A stretch of 64,000 nucleotides of DNA. Origin: Polaromonas sp. Lineage in GTDB: Bacteria; Pseudomonadota; Gammaproteobacteria; Burkholderiales; Burkholderiaceae_C. Of the stretch, positions 39,382 through 48,800 are shown in pieces; the stretch's first letter is position 1; each line of letters opens with the position of its first letter. Location of the stretch: the NCBI RefSeq assembly GCF_012927485.1, contig NZ_JABBPC010000029.1, positions 62,001-126,000 on the forward strand. Reading direction: 5' to 3'. Below the pieces are notes generated by a model. The model was not told the DNA's origin. It saw nothing but the letters and a program-made list of their open reading frames with translations, and ran no database searches. The position numbers and the translations under genes are program-made.

Positions 39382-39907
39382 ACGCCATAGGTTGGTCTAT
39401 TTCGCAAAATTGTCAATTTCTTACGGCCTATATACCTTTGTGATATCACTCAATTACCCTCTTGGTCTCCGCGCTTGCGCGGGGATAGAGAGGGTCGGCA
39501 CCCCGAAGGGGGCCGGGGAGAGGTTGGGGCTAGGTAATAATTGTATTAGCCATACAGACGGGTAGAACTCGCACTCTGCCAGCCCACTAAGCATGCGGAT
39601 TTTGTGCTTTTTTATACAATAAAAGCATGGAGGGATTTCTATAAACTATATAAATGCGTTGAGCAAAGAAAAAGCCGAGAACATCTTGCGACGCGCCCGG
39701 CTATTCTTGACTTCTGTACCCTTATAAGGTAATTTGTTTGGAGCAAGACAAGTAACAAGCTTGAACTGCTCGAAACTGACGGTAACTCAACTACGCATCA
39801 ATCTCTTTCATTAACAATTGTAGCTAAATACGCTGCAAAGTCAAGTAAATGCAAGTTTTAATAGGGTACTGAATCCAGCAGTTTTGCAACTGAAACGGAC
39901 TCAACCC
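39382..39907. other. Non-coding stretch upstream of rep, possible replication origin
   Basis: No supported gene in 526 bases. It holds a G-rich hairpin (GGCACCCCGAAGGGGGCC at 39497-39514). The position just before a rolling-circle Rep gene suits a double-strand origin, but no nick sequence is recognised. Confidence 0.35.
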
Positions 39908-41224
39908 ATGCCTAAATTCAATGCAATCTCAATACAGCAACATCAAGCGGCGCGCTTGTTGACACAAGATTATCGTTTAACCCGAAAGAACATTTTAGGA
40001 GACGGCTTAAAGCTATGCCGCCGTACCAAAGCTCACAATAGCAGCAATCCCGATATCGCGTACATTGCCGTTAAACCACATAATGGCGGCTATACCGCAA
40101 AAATGCACGATGTGGCGAAATGTGGCAACGCCCATCTTTGCGCATATTGCTCCGGTACAAAAGCTGCACATATGCGCGACTGGATTAACGTCGTCTTTCT
40201 CCCCGAAGTAAAGTGTCATGGTCTCGTTACGGGCCTTTTAACGCTTACTGCGCATCATCATCGGCAATCCGATTGGTCGGCATTCGTTGCCAACTTTTAT
40301 AGGGCCTTGGAAGTTTTTGCTAATACCATGCGGCGTAATTTTAAAGCAGTGGGTAGTTTTGGCCGAATTCGTGCTATGGAGTCGCCCATAGGCTCCAATG
40401 GCTTGCACATCCACATGCACGACCTTTTTACCTATATGCCCGGTGCGGATATTGCTGCACTTGGTGTAATTGCCTTGGCCAAGTGGAAAGCAGCCCTGCG
40501 CAAGTTTGGCTTGCATTGCTCCAAGCGTGGCGTAGATATCAAAAAAGATGGTGAATTTGCTCCCTGCTACATTGCAAAAGAGCTTGCTGCCCATGACACA
40601 AAGACAGACAGTAAAAGCGACCTTGTAACGTTGTTTAAGCTGCTGGACAAAAGCGCACGCGGAGACAAGCAGGCGGGACAGGATTGGATTCGCACAGCAA
40701 AGGCAATTCAAGGGCGCGACCGATGGAACGTGGGCCAATTGGCCCACAAGCTGGGCATACCGTCTCCCAGCGACTGGAAAAACCCCGAAGCTGCGTCTAT
40801 GAACGACGTGACACCTGTGCAGCTTATTGAGTATCCACAATCCCACCACATGATTGCCACCAGTCCAAATAGCGAGCGTGCGGGACTGGCATTTATTTTG
40901 CGCGCTGCAAGAAATGAGGCGGCCCGACCCGGTAGCGTCAAGCGCATGGCACTACGAATGTGCGATGAGACCATCAAAGCAGATATTGAACTAATTAAGA
41001 AAAAAAATGTATGCCGCCTTGTCGAAGCACTAAAAGCGGCCCCGGAAGCAACGGAAGAATTAACGGCTCGGCACTTTGTGCGCTATACATTTGCAGTTGC
41101 GGAATACCGCGCTAAAACGTATGCCTACATGTTCCCAGCCGCTATGGCTATGCCCGTGCCTATGTTAATGCTAACACCCGTTATAGCCCCAATTACACGC
41201 GACCTTGAATTGGACTTTTCCTAA
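39908..41224 (+). CDS. rep: Rolling-circle replication initiator-like Rep protein
   Basis: 438 residues. The N-terminus has a zinc-type CGNAHLCAYCSGTKAAHMR, as in Rep_1/pC194-pUB110-type initiators (CGS-x-W-x-C-P-x-C). Motif 1-like LLTLTAHHHR follows near 112, the metal-binding motif 2 is HIHMHDLF near 165, and motif 3 has the likely nicking Tyr in CYIAKEL near 213. It would nick the double-strand origin of an excised circle. An upstream TTG at 39884 is an alternative start. It stands before the H-NS-like gene in the same direction. Confidence 0.75.
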   Translation: MPKFNAISIQQHQAARLLTQDYRLTRKNILGDGLKLCRRTKAHNSSNPDIAYIAVKPHNGGYTAKMHDVAKCGNAHLCAYCSGTKAAHMRDWINVVFLPEVKCHGLVTGLLTLTAHHHRQSDWSAFVANFYRALEVFANTMRRNFKAVGSFGRIRAMESPIGSNGLHIHMHDLFTYMPGADIAALGVIALAKWKAALRKFGLHCSKRGVDIKKDGEFAPCYIAKELAAHDTKTDSKSDLVTLFKLLDKSARGDKQAGQDWIRTAKAIQGRDRWNVGQLAHKLGIPSPSDWKNPEAASMNDVTPVQLIEYPQSHHMIATSPNSERAGLAFILRAARNEAARPGSVKRMALRMCDETIKADIELIKKKNVCRLVEALKAAPEATEELTARHFVRYTFAVAEYRAKTYAYMFPAAMAMPVPMLMLTPVIAPITRDLELDFS

Positions 41225-41270
41225 TTGCGTTCCCATGTGATACATTGCGGCCACCACATAGGAGACCACA

Positions 41271-41639
41271 ATGGCAGAAAATAGCGCGACACAGTTGGAA
41301 AAATTGGAGGCCGACCAAAAAAAGGCGATGGCTGCACTCGCAGAAGCCAATGAGAAATTAGCCAGTTTTCGCAACTCAAACCGTGGGCCAAAGCTCGCAG
41401 AGCTAAAACAAGAAATTACAAATTACGGATTTACAGCCATAGAGCTTTTTGGCGTATCTGCATTGAATACCACAAAGCCAAATGCAAAAGCAAAGGCCCC
41501 ACCGTCCACCGCAGCCATCGTTAAATATCAGGATGACCAAGGCAATACGTGGGGTGGTGGCAAGGGTCCGCGTCCCGGCTGGATTAAGGCTATACAAGAA
41601 GCAGGCGGCGACATCGAGAAGTACCGCGTAACGCCATGA
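41271..41639 (+). CDS. H-NS-like DNA-binding protein
   Basis: 122 residues. The first ~50 form a coiled coil (LEKLEADQKKAMAALAEANE) for oligomerisation. The C-terminus is the H-NS DNA-binding domain: VKYQDDQGNTWGGGKGPRPG followed by WIKAIQEAGGDIEKY, with the G-x-G-x-x-P-x-W loop that enters the minor groove. AGGAG precedes the ATG. Such proteins silence AT-rich acquired DNA; on an AT-rich element it may lower the cost to the host. It overlaps the next gene by ATGA. Confidence 0.88.
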   Translation: MAENSATQLEKLEADQKKAMAALAEANEKLASFRNSNRGPKLAELKQEITNYGFTAIELFGVSALNTTKPNAKAKAPPSTAAIVKYQDDQGNTWGGGKGPRPGWIKAIQEAGGDIEKYRVTP

Positions 41640-41884
41640 AATGCCCGGTATGCGGGGGTGCTGAACTCGCCTGCGACACCCTAGAAATGGACGCCAATGG
41701 CGTAACCTTGGTAATCACGGGCGACTTTTGCCCCTCATGCGGTGAATGTATCCTTGACCGCGAAAACGGCGACCGTTATGGTGCAGCTTTGAAGCAAGCT
41801 CGCTTGATGGTTGGTGCTCGTTTGGCCGAGTTGGGCGGTACTGTCCCCGACATGCAGGACATTCCGAGACGTAGGCCAGAGTAG
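41636..41884 (+). CDS. YgiT/MqsA-type zinc-finger protein without HTH domain
   Basis: 82 residues: MKCPVCGGAELACDTLEMDA and DFCPSCGECILDRENGDRY give two CPxC knuckles as in the zinc domain of MqsA antitoxins. After ~65 residues it ends; the helix-turn-helix that MqsA uses to repress its operon is absent, and no MqsR-like toxin is next to it. It is coupled by ATGA to the H-NS-like gene, which suggests a shared task. It may be a stripped antitoxin or a distinct zinc protein. Confidence 0.72.
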   Translation: MKCPVCGGAELACDTLEMDANGVTLVITGDFCPSCGECILDRENGDRYGAALKQARLMVGARLAELGGTVPDMQDIPRRRPE

Positions 41885-41932
41885 CTCTCCCTTTTGGAAT
41901 CACGCTAATTGCGGTAAAGTTAAGACGTAGCC

Positions 41933-41955
41933 ACCAGTAGCACTACTGGTAGCAA
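41933..41955. promoter_or_regulatory. Inverted repeat and arm-like site near attR
   Basis: ACCAGTAG-CA-CTACTGGT is a perfect 8-bp inverted repeat with a two-base centre, running into GGTAGCAA at 41948, the motif also seen beside attL. It could be an integrase arm site or a terminator-like fold. Confidence 0.4.
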
Positions 41956-42019
41956 GTTTTTTAACATCGCTACTACTCACGGCGTTGATTTATAACGGTT
42001 TTTTGGGTTGGGCATTTCT

Positions 42020-42039
42020 GTCCCGTCCGCTCCGCCAAA
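42020..42039 (+). repeat. attR core, displaced tRNA-Asp 3' end
   Basis: Second copy of the 20-bp att core. It is followed by the host terminator, so this is the original tRNA-Asp end pushed away by the insertion. Confidence 0.92.
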
Positions 42040-42044
42040 CCTTC

Positions 42045-42074
42045 AAAAGGCCCGATTTATCGGGCCTTTTGTCT
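42045..42074 (+). terminator. Native terminator of the tRNA operon
   Basis: AAAAGGCCCG and CGGGCCTTTT around ATTTAT, then GTCTTTCA. It lies right after attR and was separated from tRNA-Asp by the element. Confidence 0.85.
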
Positions 42075-42586
42075 TTCAAGGTCATTTTCACGTGAGCCAT
42101 TGCAGTGGGCCATTCAAGGACCACCACAATGCGCATCTTGGCCTATAGCCGTTGTTCCCGCCACGGTATTTTCTATTTCTGCATCTTCATTCCAATGGCT
42201 CTGCGCTCCCGATGGAGTGGGCGACCTTAGATAAAAATGGCGCTCGAAATCCGGGACCAGCCTCAGGTGCTTATTCCCGGTCTAGGATTAATAAAGTCTC
42301 AACCGGTTGGGGACCACGGCAAAGCCTGATGCAAAAAATCCGTACGGGCGCAGATCGCATTTGTACCACCATCGATTAAAGCGATCGCGATTTGTGGTTA
42401 GCGGCAGCATCGCTGGAGTTGAGCAATATGTTTCTTGCGTATTCTGCCAACTCGAGCAGGCCGATTTCAGTCAAGTCAGAAAACCGAGGCAGGCGAATCG
42501 TTTAACGCTGTCAACCAGGTCCTGTGGTTGGTGGTGGCTAGGGAGATAGCTGTCTGGGTCTTCCGTTGGCTATTCTGGAATCATAT
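42075..42586. other. Stretch without a recognised gene
   Basis: Open frames of 60-80 codons in the plus direction have no ribosome sites or recognisable sequence. Probably non-coding or decayed flank of the element. Confidence 0.5.
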
Positions 42587-43030
42587 TCAACGCAACACCA
42601 GTACTGGCACGGTGCTGTGCGTTAGTACGTGCTGAGTTTCGCTGCCTAGTAGTACCCGCTTTATGCCTTTGCGGCCGTGCGAGGCCATGACAACGAGGTC
42701 GCACTTATGTTTTTTCGCGGCGGCCATGATCGACTCCGCTACCAAATCTGACTGGGCAACGATGGCCTGGCACTTGACGCCTTCGGCTTGTGCCGCCTGC
42801 TGCACCGCATCCACCACCGCTTGGCCCTTGTCGCTCCATTGCTTCTCGGTGCGCGCGATGTCCTGGACAGAAATTGGGATGCCGCCTTCAAAATAGCTCA
42901 CAGGGTAGCGCGGCACAACATAAAGCGCGACCAAATCGGCACTGACGGCAGCAGCGAGGTCGATCGCGCTACTAACGGCTTTTTTCGAAAGGGCAGAGCC
43001 GTCAGTTGCCACAAGAATTCGTTGGTACAT
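42587..43030 (-). CDS. Universal stress protein, UspA family
   Basis: 147 residues in a single Usp domain: MYQRILVATDGSALSKKAVS, VALYVVPRY, and the nucleotide-binding loop ASHGRKGIKRVLLGSETQ (G-x2-G-x9-G-S-like) before VPVLVL. ATP-binding type. Usp proteins aid survival of starvation, hypoxia and oxidants. An FNR/ANR-like box 60 bases upstream suggests induction at low oxygen. Confidence 0.92.
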   Translation of the reverse strand: MYQRILVATDGSALSKKAVSSAIDLAAAVSADLVALYVVPRYPVSYFEGGIPISVQDIARTEKQWSDKGQAVVDAVQQAAQAEGVKCQAIVAQSDLVAESIMAAAKKHKCDLVVMASHGRKGIKRVLLGSETQHVLTHSTVPVLVLR

Positions 43031-43089
43031 GAAAAGTTCTCCGGATTTGAGCGAAGACTTCAGCTTAGGGCGGGCCTTCTACTTGGGTA

Positions 43090-43103
43090 TTGATCAACGT
43101 CAA
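43090..43103. promoter_or_regulatory. FNR/ANR-like box upstream of usp
   Basis: TTGATCAACGTCAA matches TTGAT-N4-ATCAA at nine of ten fixed bases. It lies 60-73 bases before the usp start codon, a fitting place for activation. Confidence 0.5.
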
Positions 43104-43595
43104 CGGCTGGCCCCCCTGGTTGATAGTCATTCTTTATGTGAAGTGCCGTTCGCAGGCTTTGTGCTGGCCGAACATGCTGAGTGGAAAGACCTAGAGCCTA
43201 ACAGCAACCGTCTATGGAAGTGACAAAAACGAACCATCAATGATGTGAATTGCTTGGACGGAATTGGTGGGCTCACTCGTCAGCGGGCCTTCCACCGCAG
43301 AGCGACCACATCCTCAGGACCTCCTTTTGGGTCGCACGAAAGGCTTTATTTTGTAAATTTATAGGAATTTCAATGGTAGTCACATTGTGTAACCAATATT
43401 GTTATTTGTACTTTTGAGCTATTTTTAGAGATATTCAGATGGCTGTATGTATCAATTTGCATTACGGTGTGGGCGTAGATAAAAAAAGAAAATCTTTTAC
43501 GCAAAACAATGCGGGCAGTTGAAATCAAGCACAGTGAAAAAGCGGGTGAAGACGAAACTCGTGACTGCGGAAGATGGCTTATTCAGGGGGATTTT
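43104..43595. other. Intergenic stretch between usp and the histidine kinase
   Basis: No gene supported. The half next to the kinase is AT-rich (43340-43510) and probably holds its promoter; a clear -35/-10 pair could not be fixed. Confidence 0.45.
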
Positions 43596-44459
43596 ATGAA
43601 CAACGGGATTCAGTCTGACATCAAGTCGGGTTCATTCATAAGAATTGGGGCTCCGTTGACCGGTTGCCAGATCTATGGAACGGGCAAAATAGACGAGGTG
43701 TTCTTACGGGCTACTCCGATTCCTCAGGCAGCAAAAAGCGAAGTGAATCTTTTTACTTTCATGCGGCCAGACGTAACGGAAAGTATCCAATTTCAAGACG
43801 AACCCAGGGATTTTGGGGCGGCGGCGAACGCTATCCGTGAAGAAGAAAAAGCCCGCGTTGCGCGGGAGTTGCACGACGAGCTTGCGCAGCCATTGACAGC
43901 GCTGAAGATGGATGCGATCTGGGTGCGCGACAATGTCGCCGCTGCGCCCGAGGCTGCGGCCGCCAAGCTGACCGATATGCTAGCGACGCTTGACCGCGCG
44001 GTCACCGCCACCCGCCGCATCGCCGCAGACCTGCGGCCGATGTTGCTGGATGATCTGGGACTGGTGCCTGCGGTCCAATGGCTGGTAAACAATTTCAACC
44101 GGCGCTGTGGCGTGGCTTGCACGCTCTTTGTGGACGACGGCCTGGAGTTGCAGGAACCTTACGCGACTGCGGTGTTCCGGATCGTCCAAGAGTCGTTAGC
44201 CAACGTCGCGAAACATGCTGATGCTTCTGAGGTTTCTGTTGTCATCGACAAGGTGTTGAACACTGTCTTGCTGGCGGTTCAAGACAACGGACGCGGCTTC
44301 TCTACAGCTTCGCCGCGCAAGCCGCAATCGCTCGGCCTGATGGGCTTACGTGAGCGGGCGCAGTTGCTCAAAGGGCTCGCGACTATAGACAGTGCACCTG
44401 GTCTTGGCACTCGCGTCGCAGTCTCCATTCCTGTACGGAACGCAGGTGCGCCGCAATGA
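43596..44459 (+). CDS. Soluble NarL/DegS-type histidine kinase (HisKA_3)
   Basis: 287 residues. The first ~85 are unassigned and have no transmembrane span or recognisable sensor. The H-box is ARVARELHDELAQPLTALKMD, with the phospho-acceptor His at about 101; the ATPase part has the N-box FRIVQESLANVAKHADA and G1 VQDNGRGF, then GLMGLRERAQLLKG. GGGGG ahead of ATG 43596 supports this start over the ATG at 43509. It overlaps the response-regulator gene by ATGA and phosphorylates it presumably. A cytoplasmic signal is likely. Confidence 0.88.
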   Translation: MNNGIQSDIKSGSFIRIGAPLTGCQIYGTGKIDEVFLRATPIPQAAKSEVNLFTFMRPDVTESIQFQDEPRDFGAAANAIREEEKARVARELHDELAQPLTALKMDAIWVRDNVAAAPEAAAAKLTDMLATLDRAVTATRRIAADLRPMLLDDLGLVPAVQWLVNNFNRRCGVACTLFVDDGLELQEPYATAVFRIVQESLANVAKHADASEVSVVIDKVLNTVLLAVQDNGRGFSTASPRKPQSLGLMGLRERAQLLKGLATIDSAPGLGTRVAVSIPVRNAGAPQ

Positions 44460-44893
44460 TCAGGATTGTGATGGCAGATGACCACGCTGTGGTCAGGGAG
44501 GGTCTCAAGCGCATCGTTGCTTCAGCCAACGACATGGAGGTGGTGGGTGAGGCCGTTGACGGAGTCGAAGTGATGCGGCGCGTGCGTGAATCCGATTTCG
44601 ACGTGCTGTTGCTGGACTTGTCGATGCCTGGTTGCAGTGGCATGGAGCTTATCAAGCTCGCGCACCGCGAGAAGCCTAACCTGCGCATCCTTGTACTTAG
44701 CATGCACCAAGAGCTTCAGTATGCAGTGTGTGCCATGAAGTCCGGTGCGAGCGGCTACCTTGCCAAAGAATGCGCGCCGGAGCACCTGGTTCAGGCCCTT
44801 CGCAAGGTCGGCGGGGGCGGTGCGTTCATCGGCACCGAAGTAGCAGAGCAGTTGGCCTTAGGGGAGCATGCGCCTGGAACTCTCCTCGCTTAA
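44456..44893 (+). CDS. NarL-type response regulator lacking its DNA-binding domain
   Basis: 145 residues. The receiver is complete: acidic pocket MADDHAVVREGL, phospho-acceptor Asp in LLLDLSMPGCSG (about 54), then L-S-M-H and Lys in GYLAKECAPEHL. NarL-family regulators then continue into a LuxR helix-turn-helix of ~65 residues. Here the frame stops at EHAPGTLLA, and no such domain appears in any frame downstream. It is either a truncated gene or a single-domain regulator that acts by protein contact. Confidence 0.82.
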   Translation: MIRIVMADDHAVVREGLKRIVASANDMEVVGEAVDGVEVMRRVRESDFDVLLLDLSMPGCSGMELIKLAHREKPNLRILVLSMHQELQYAVCAMKSGASGYLAKECAPEHLVQALRKVGGGGAFIGTEVAEQLALGEHAPGTLLA

Positions 44894-45053
44894 GCATAGC
44901 TTTCGTCTTGATCGAATTTGAATTTCCGCGCCTATCTGGATCAAAAGCAATTTTGGCACTTTGGGGAAGGTTCTTGGCGCGGTTGGCCTCTCAAGCTCAA
45001 AATTGAATGCAGTACTGCGCTGGCAAGCAAGGCGCTGACTTGATTTGAGGCGT

Positions 45054-45518
45054 TTAGGCCAAGTGAGGGCTGTCCAGACGGACTCCATTGCTATCCTTGA
45101 CGGATATCTTGACGGGAATCCCCGCCTGAACACTTTGCGTGACAGTGCAGAAATCTTCAAACTGCCCAAGTACACGGTCTAGATGCGTTAGCTTTACAGT
45201 TTCTTTTCCAAGCTGAATTTCGACATCGATCTGTTGAATACGCAGCCGGTTGCTTTCATTTCTCTCCACGCTACAAGTCGCCTTGGTCGTGATGCCACCA
45301 GCGTCCTGCTTAAACTTCTGCAACGAGAAAAACAAGCTTGCCGACAGGCAGTTCGCTACTGCAGCCAAGAGCATATGGGTCGGTGCGGGACCTTCGCCCT
45401 TTCCCAGCGGTGCTGGCTCGTCGGCAAGTAAACCGGGCATCCCGTCTCCGAATTCCACTAGAAACTGGTAGTCCTGCTTCTGAGTCACCGTGACGCTTAC
45501 CATGTCAGCCATGATCAT
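45054..45518 (-). CDS. OsmC family protein
   Basis: 154 residues. Both redox cysteines are present: VANCLSASLFFSL near 58 and FEDFCTVTQSVQAGIPVKI near 124. OsmC proteins reduce organic hydroperoxides and some act on persulfides. GGPAPTHMLLAA-like G-P-A-P-T-H supplies the conserved entry. AAAGGA precedes the ATG. Last gene of the six-gene unit that begins with the SqrR/BigR-like repressor. Confidence 0.85.
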   Translation of the reverse strand: MIMADMVSVTVTQKQDYQFLVEFGDGMPGLLADEPAPLGKGEGPAPTHMLLAAVANCLSASLFFSLQKFKQDAGGITTKATCSVERNESNRLRIQQIDVEIQLGKETVKLTHLDRVLGQFEDFCTVTQSVQAGIPVKISVKDSNGVRLDSPHLA

Positions 45519-45573
45519 TTTCCTTTAAAAGTTTTTGTTCGTCAGTCATACCCATCAGTTCTCGAACAACAGT

Positions 45574-45786
45574 TTATCGGTCGCGCACACCCGCTTTTTT
45601 CAATAAAATTTCCAGCGGACAAAACTGTGTAAAGCTGCTCTGCAAAAGATTGGCGCCCACGAAAACCGTAAACCACAAAAAATATTTAGTCAGGAAGAGG
45701 GGGCTTTCGGGCACGCCCAATCCCAAAGAAATAAGAATAAAAATTCCTGCAAACATGCGAACCATGCGATCAGTAGTCATAGTCAA
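45574..45786 (-). CDS. DUF2892 small membrane protein
   Basis: 70 residues with two hydrophobic spans (RMFAGIFILISLGLGV and LFLTKYFLWFTVFVGANLLQ) and the C-terminal FCPLEILLKKAGV typical of DUF2892/YgaP-tail proteins. In other bacteria this domain is often fused to or beside rhodaneses and sulfide genes. It lies 22 bases after the RND permease in the same unit. Confidence 0.8.
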   Translation of the reverse strand: MTMTTDRMVRMFAGIFILISLGLGVPESPLFLTKYFLWFTVFVGANLLQSSFTQFCPLEILLKKAGVRDR

Positions 45787-45808
45787 TCCTTTTGAAAATC
45801 AGTAAAAG

Positions 45809-48800
45809 TTAAGAAAATTTCTTTCGATTCGCGGCGTAATACAGCACGGGAATCACCACCAGAGTCAGCAAGGTGGACACGAAAATACCGAAGATCAGCG
45901 AAATCGCCAAACCGTTGAAAATTGGGTCATCCAGAATAAAGAGCGCGCCGATCATCGCCGCCAGTCCCGTCAGCACGATTGGTTTCGCGCGTGCGGATGC
46001 AGAATGAATCACCGCTTCGACAAACGGCATGCCCTGCGCAACTTGCAGGTTGATGAAGTCCACCAATAAGATCGAATTGCGCACAATAATGCCCGCCAAC
46101 GCAATCATGCCGATCATCGACGTAGCCGTATATTGCGAGCCTAACAGCGCATGACCCGGCATCACTCCGATGATGGTGAGCGGGATCGGCGCCATGATGA
46201 TCAGCGGCGTCAGGTACGACCCGAACTGCGCCACCACGAGGATGTACACCAGCACCAAACCGACGGCATAGGCCAGCCCCATATCGCGAAACGTCTCATA
46301 AGTAATCTGCCACTCGCCGTCCCATTTCAGCGAGAACTGACGATAAGGATCGGAAGGTTGATTAATAAAATATTCACCTAGCGGCGCCCCTTGCGCGGCG
46401 GTCAGATTGCCGAGCTTGCTGCGGACTTCGAACATTCCGTACAAGGGACTATCAAGTTTCCCCGCCATGTCGCCGATCACGTAGGTGACAGGCAGCATGT
46501 TCTTGTGATAAATCGTCTTTTCGCGCGTGGTTGGCTGCACTTTCACCAATTCAGACAGTGGCACGTTGTCGCCACTGCCAGACTTTACCGTCATCGTCAG
46601 CAGCGTATTCAGCCGAGCCTGCTTTTCTGGCGGCAGGATCAGTTGCACCGGGATGCTGTATTTTGATTGGCCGTCGTGTAGTGACGTGATGTCTTCGCCG
46701 TTAAGCGCGACCCGCATTGCCTGCACTACGTCAGTAGCCGGAATGCCCAACAACGCTGCTTTGCGCTGATCGACGCGCAGCACCACTTTTTGCGCGTTAT
46801 CTTCGATCGAATCGTCAATGCCGATGATATCGGGTGTCTGGCCGAACGCTTGCCGCACCTGCTTGGCCAAGGCGTGGCGACCCGCTTCATCGGGACCGTA
46901 GATTTCTGCCACGAGAGGCGACATTACCGGCGGGCCCGGGGGCACTTCCACGACCTTGACTTTGGCGCCATGCCGGGCTGCAATTTCTTCCAGTGTGGCC
47001 CGCACCGCACCTGCGATCTCGTGGCTTTTGCGAGAGCGCTTGTGCTTGTCCACCAAGTTCACTTGCAAGTCGCCCAGTTCAGGTGCCTGACGCAGATAGT
47101 ATTGCCGCACCAATCCATTGAAATTGATCGGTGCTGCAGTGCCCGCATACCCCTGAAAATCAGTGACTTCATCGATTGTCGCCAGATAGGCGCCCATCTC
47201 GTGCAACGCCGCCGCGGTATTTTCTACCGGCGTGCCGACGGGCATATCGAGTACTACCTGGAACTCCGATTTGTTATCGAAAGGCAGCATCTTCAACACG
47301 ACTAGCTGAGCGACCGGTAGACTGACCGATAGCAGGATCGCCAGCAAGATCCCTGCCCACAACCAGCGACGGTTTCGGACGGCGTTTTTATCGGAAAGAA
47401 AGGGCAGAAGAAGCCGGTTGAACCAGCGGTGCAGTTTGTTGTCAACTTGCGTTGCATGCGCGCTATCGCCAGTCTGTGATTTGGAAAGCCGACGCGCCAG
47501 CCAAGGTGTCACGGTAAATGCAATCACCAGCGAAATCACCATGCCCATGCTGGCATTGATCGGAATCGGGCTCATGTAAGGGCCCATCAGCCCGGTGACG
47601 AACGCCATCGGCAGCAAGGCCGCGATGACAGTAAAGGTAGCCAAAATAGTGGGCCCTCCCACCTCATCGACCGCCGCTGGAATAATGTCTGAAAGCGATT
47701 TTTCCGGATAGAGTTCGCGATGCCGGTGAATGTTCTCGACGACGACGATCGCATCGTCGACCAGGATACCGATTGAGAAAATCAAAGCGAACAGGCTGAC
47801 CCGGTTAAGCGTAAAACCCCAGGCCCACGATGCAAACAGGGTCGCGGCCAGAGTTAGCACCACGGCAATACCGACAATGGCGGCTTCCCGCATACCCAAC
47901 GCGAAAAAAACCAGAACTACCACTGCAGATGTCGCAAAAATGAGCTTTTGAATCAGCTTTACCGCTTTGTCGTTGGCCGTTTCGCCGTAGTTGCGGGTTA
48001 CGCTGACCTCCACGCCGGTGGGCACGATCGTGTTGCGCAGTTCAGCCACTCGACTCGTAATCTGCTCCGCGACTTTCACCGCGTTTTCACCAGGCTTCTT
48101 GGTGATTGAGATAGTCACCGCCGGAAATTCGCTGCCCATTGTGGTGACTTCAGTCGCGGCCGCCTTGCCGACGCCAAACCAGACGTATTTTGAAGGTTGT
48201 CCCGGGCCATCCACGATGCGGGCCACATCGGATAGGGACACTGGGTTGTTATCGGACACCCCCACGACCAATTGACCTACTTCCTTGGCGCTTGCCAAAA
48301 AATTACCAGTCTGGACTTCTACCGTGGTGTTGGCTGCAGCAAGCTGACCCGCTGGCAATGCGGCATTGACACCCAATAATGTCTGGCGAATATCGTTGAT
48401 AGACAGGTGGTAGACATTGAGCTTGTCGATGTCCAGCAGCACGCGTACCAAACGACCCGGGCCACCCAAAGTCACGACTTCGCGGGTGCCGGGTACTCGC
48501 TTCAACTCGGCTTCCATGGCGTGCGCGACGCGCTCCAGTTCGTACGCGCCGCGATCGCTGTCCTTAGTCCAGAGCGTGAGCGATACGACTGGCACATCGT
48601 CTATGCCCTTGGGTTTGATGAGCGGCTCGCCAACATTCAATTCACGCGGAAGCCAGTCGCGGTTGGATTGAATCGTGTCGTACAACCGTACCAGCGCTTC
48701 GGTGCGTGGAACCCCGACCTTGAATTGGGCGGTGATGATCGCCATCCCCGGCTTGGATACCGAATACACATGCTCGAGCCCTTGAATCTGGGAGATGACC

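Larger units (their letters stand above)
34291..42039 (+). mobile_element. Integrative mobilizable element in tRNA-Asp
   Basis: Bounded by a perfect 20-bp direct repeat, 34291-34310 and 42020-42039. It carries an integrase at the tRNA end, divergent MobC-like and MobA-like genes with a likely oriT between them, a rolling-circle-type Rep protein, an H-NS-like protein, a zinc-finger protein and two unassigned genes. There is no type IV secretion gene, so it would need a helper conjugative plasmid or ICE to move. The inside is visibly richer in A and T than the chromosome around it. Confidence 0.88.
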
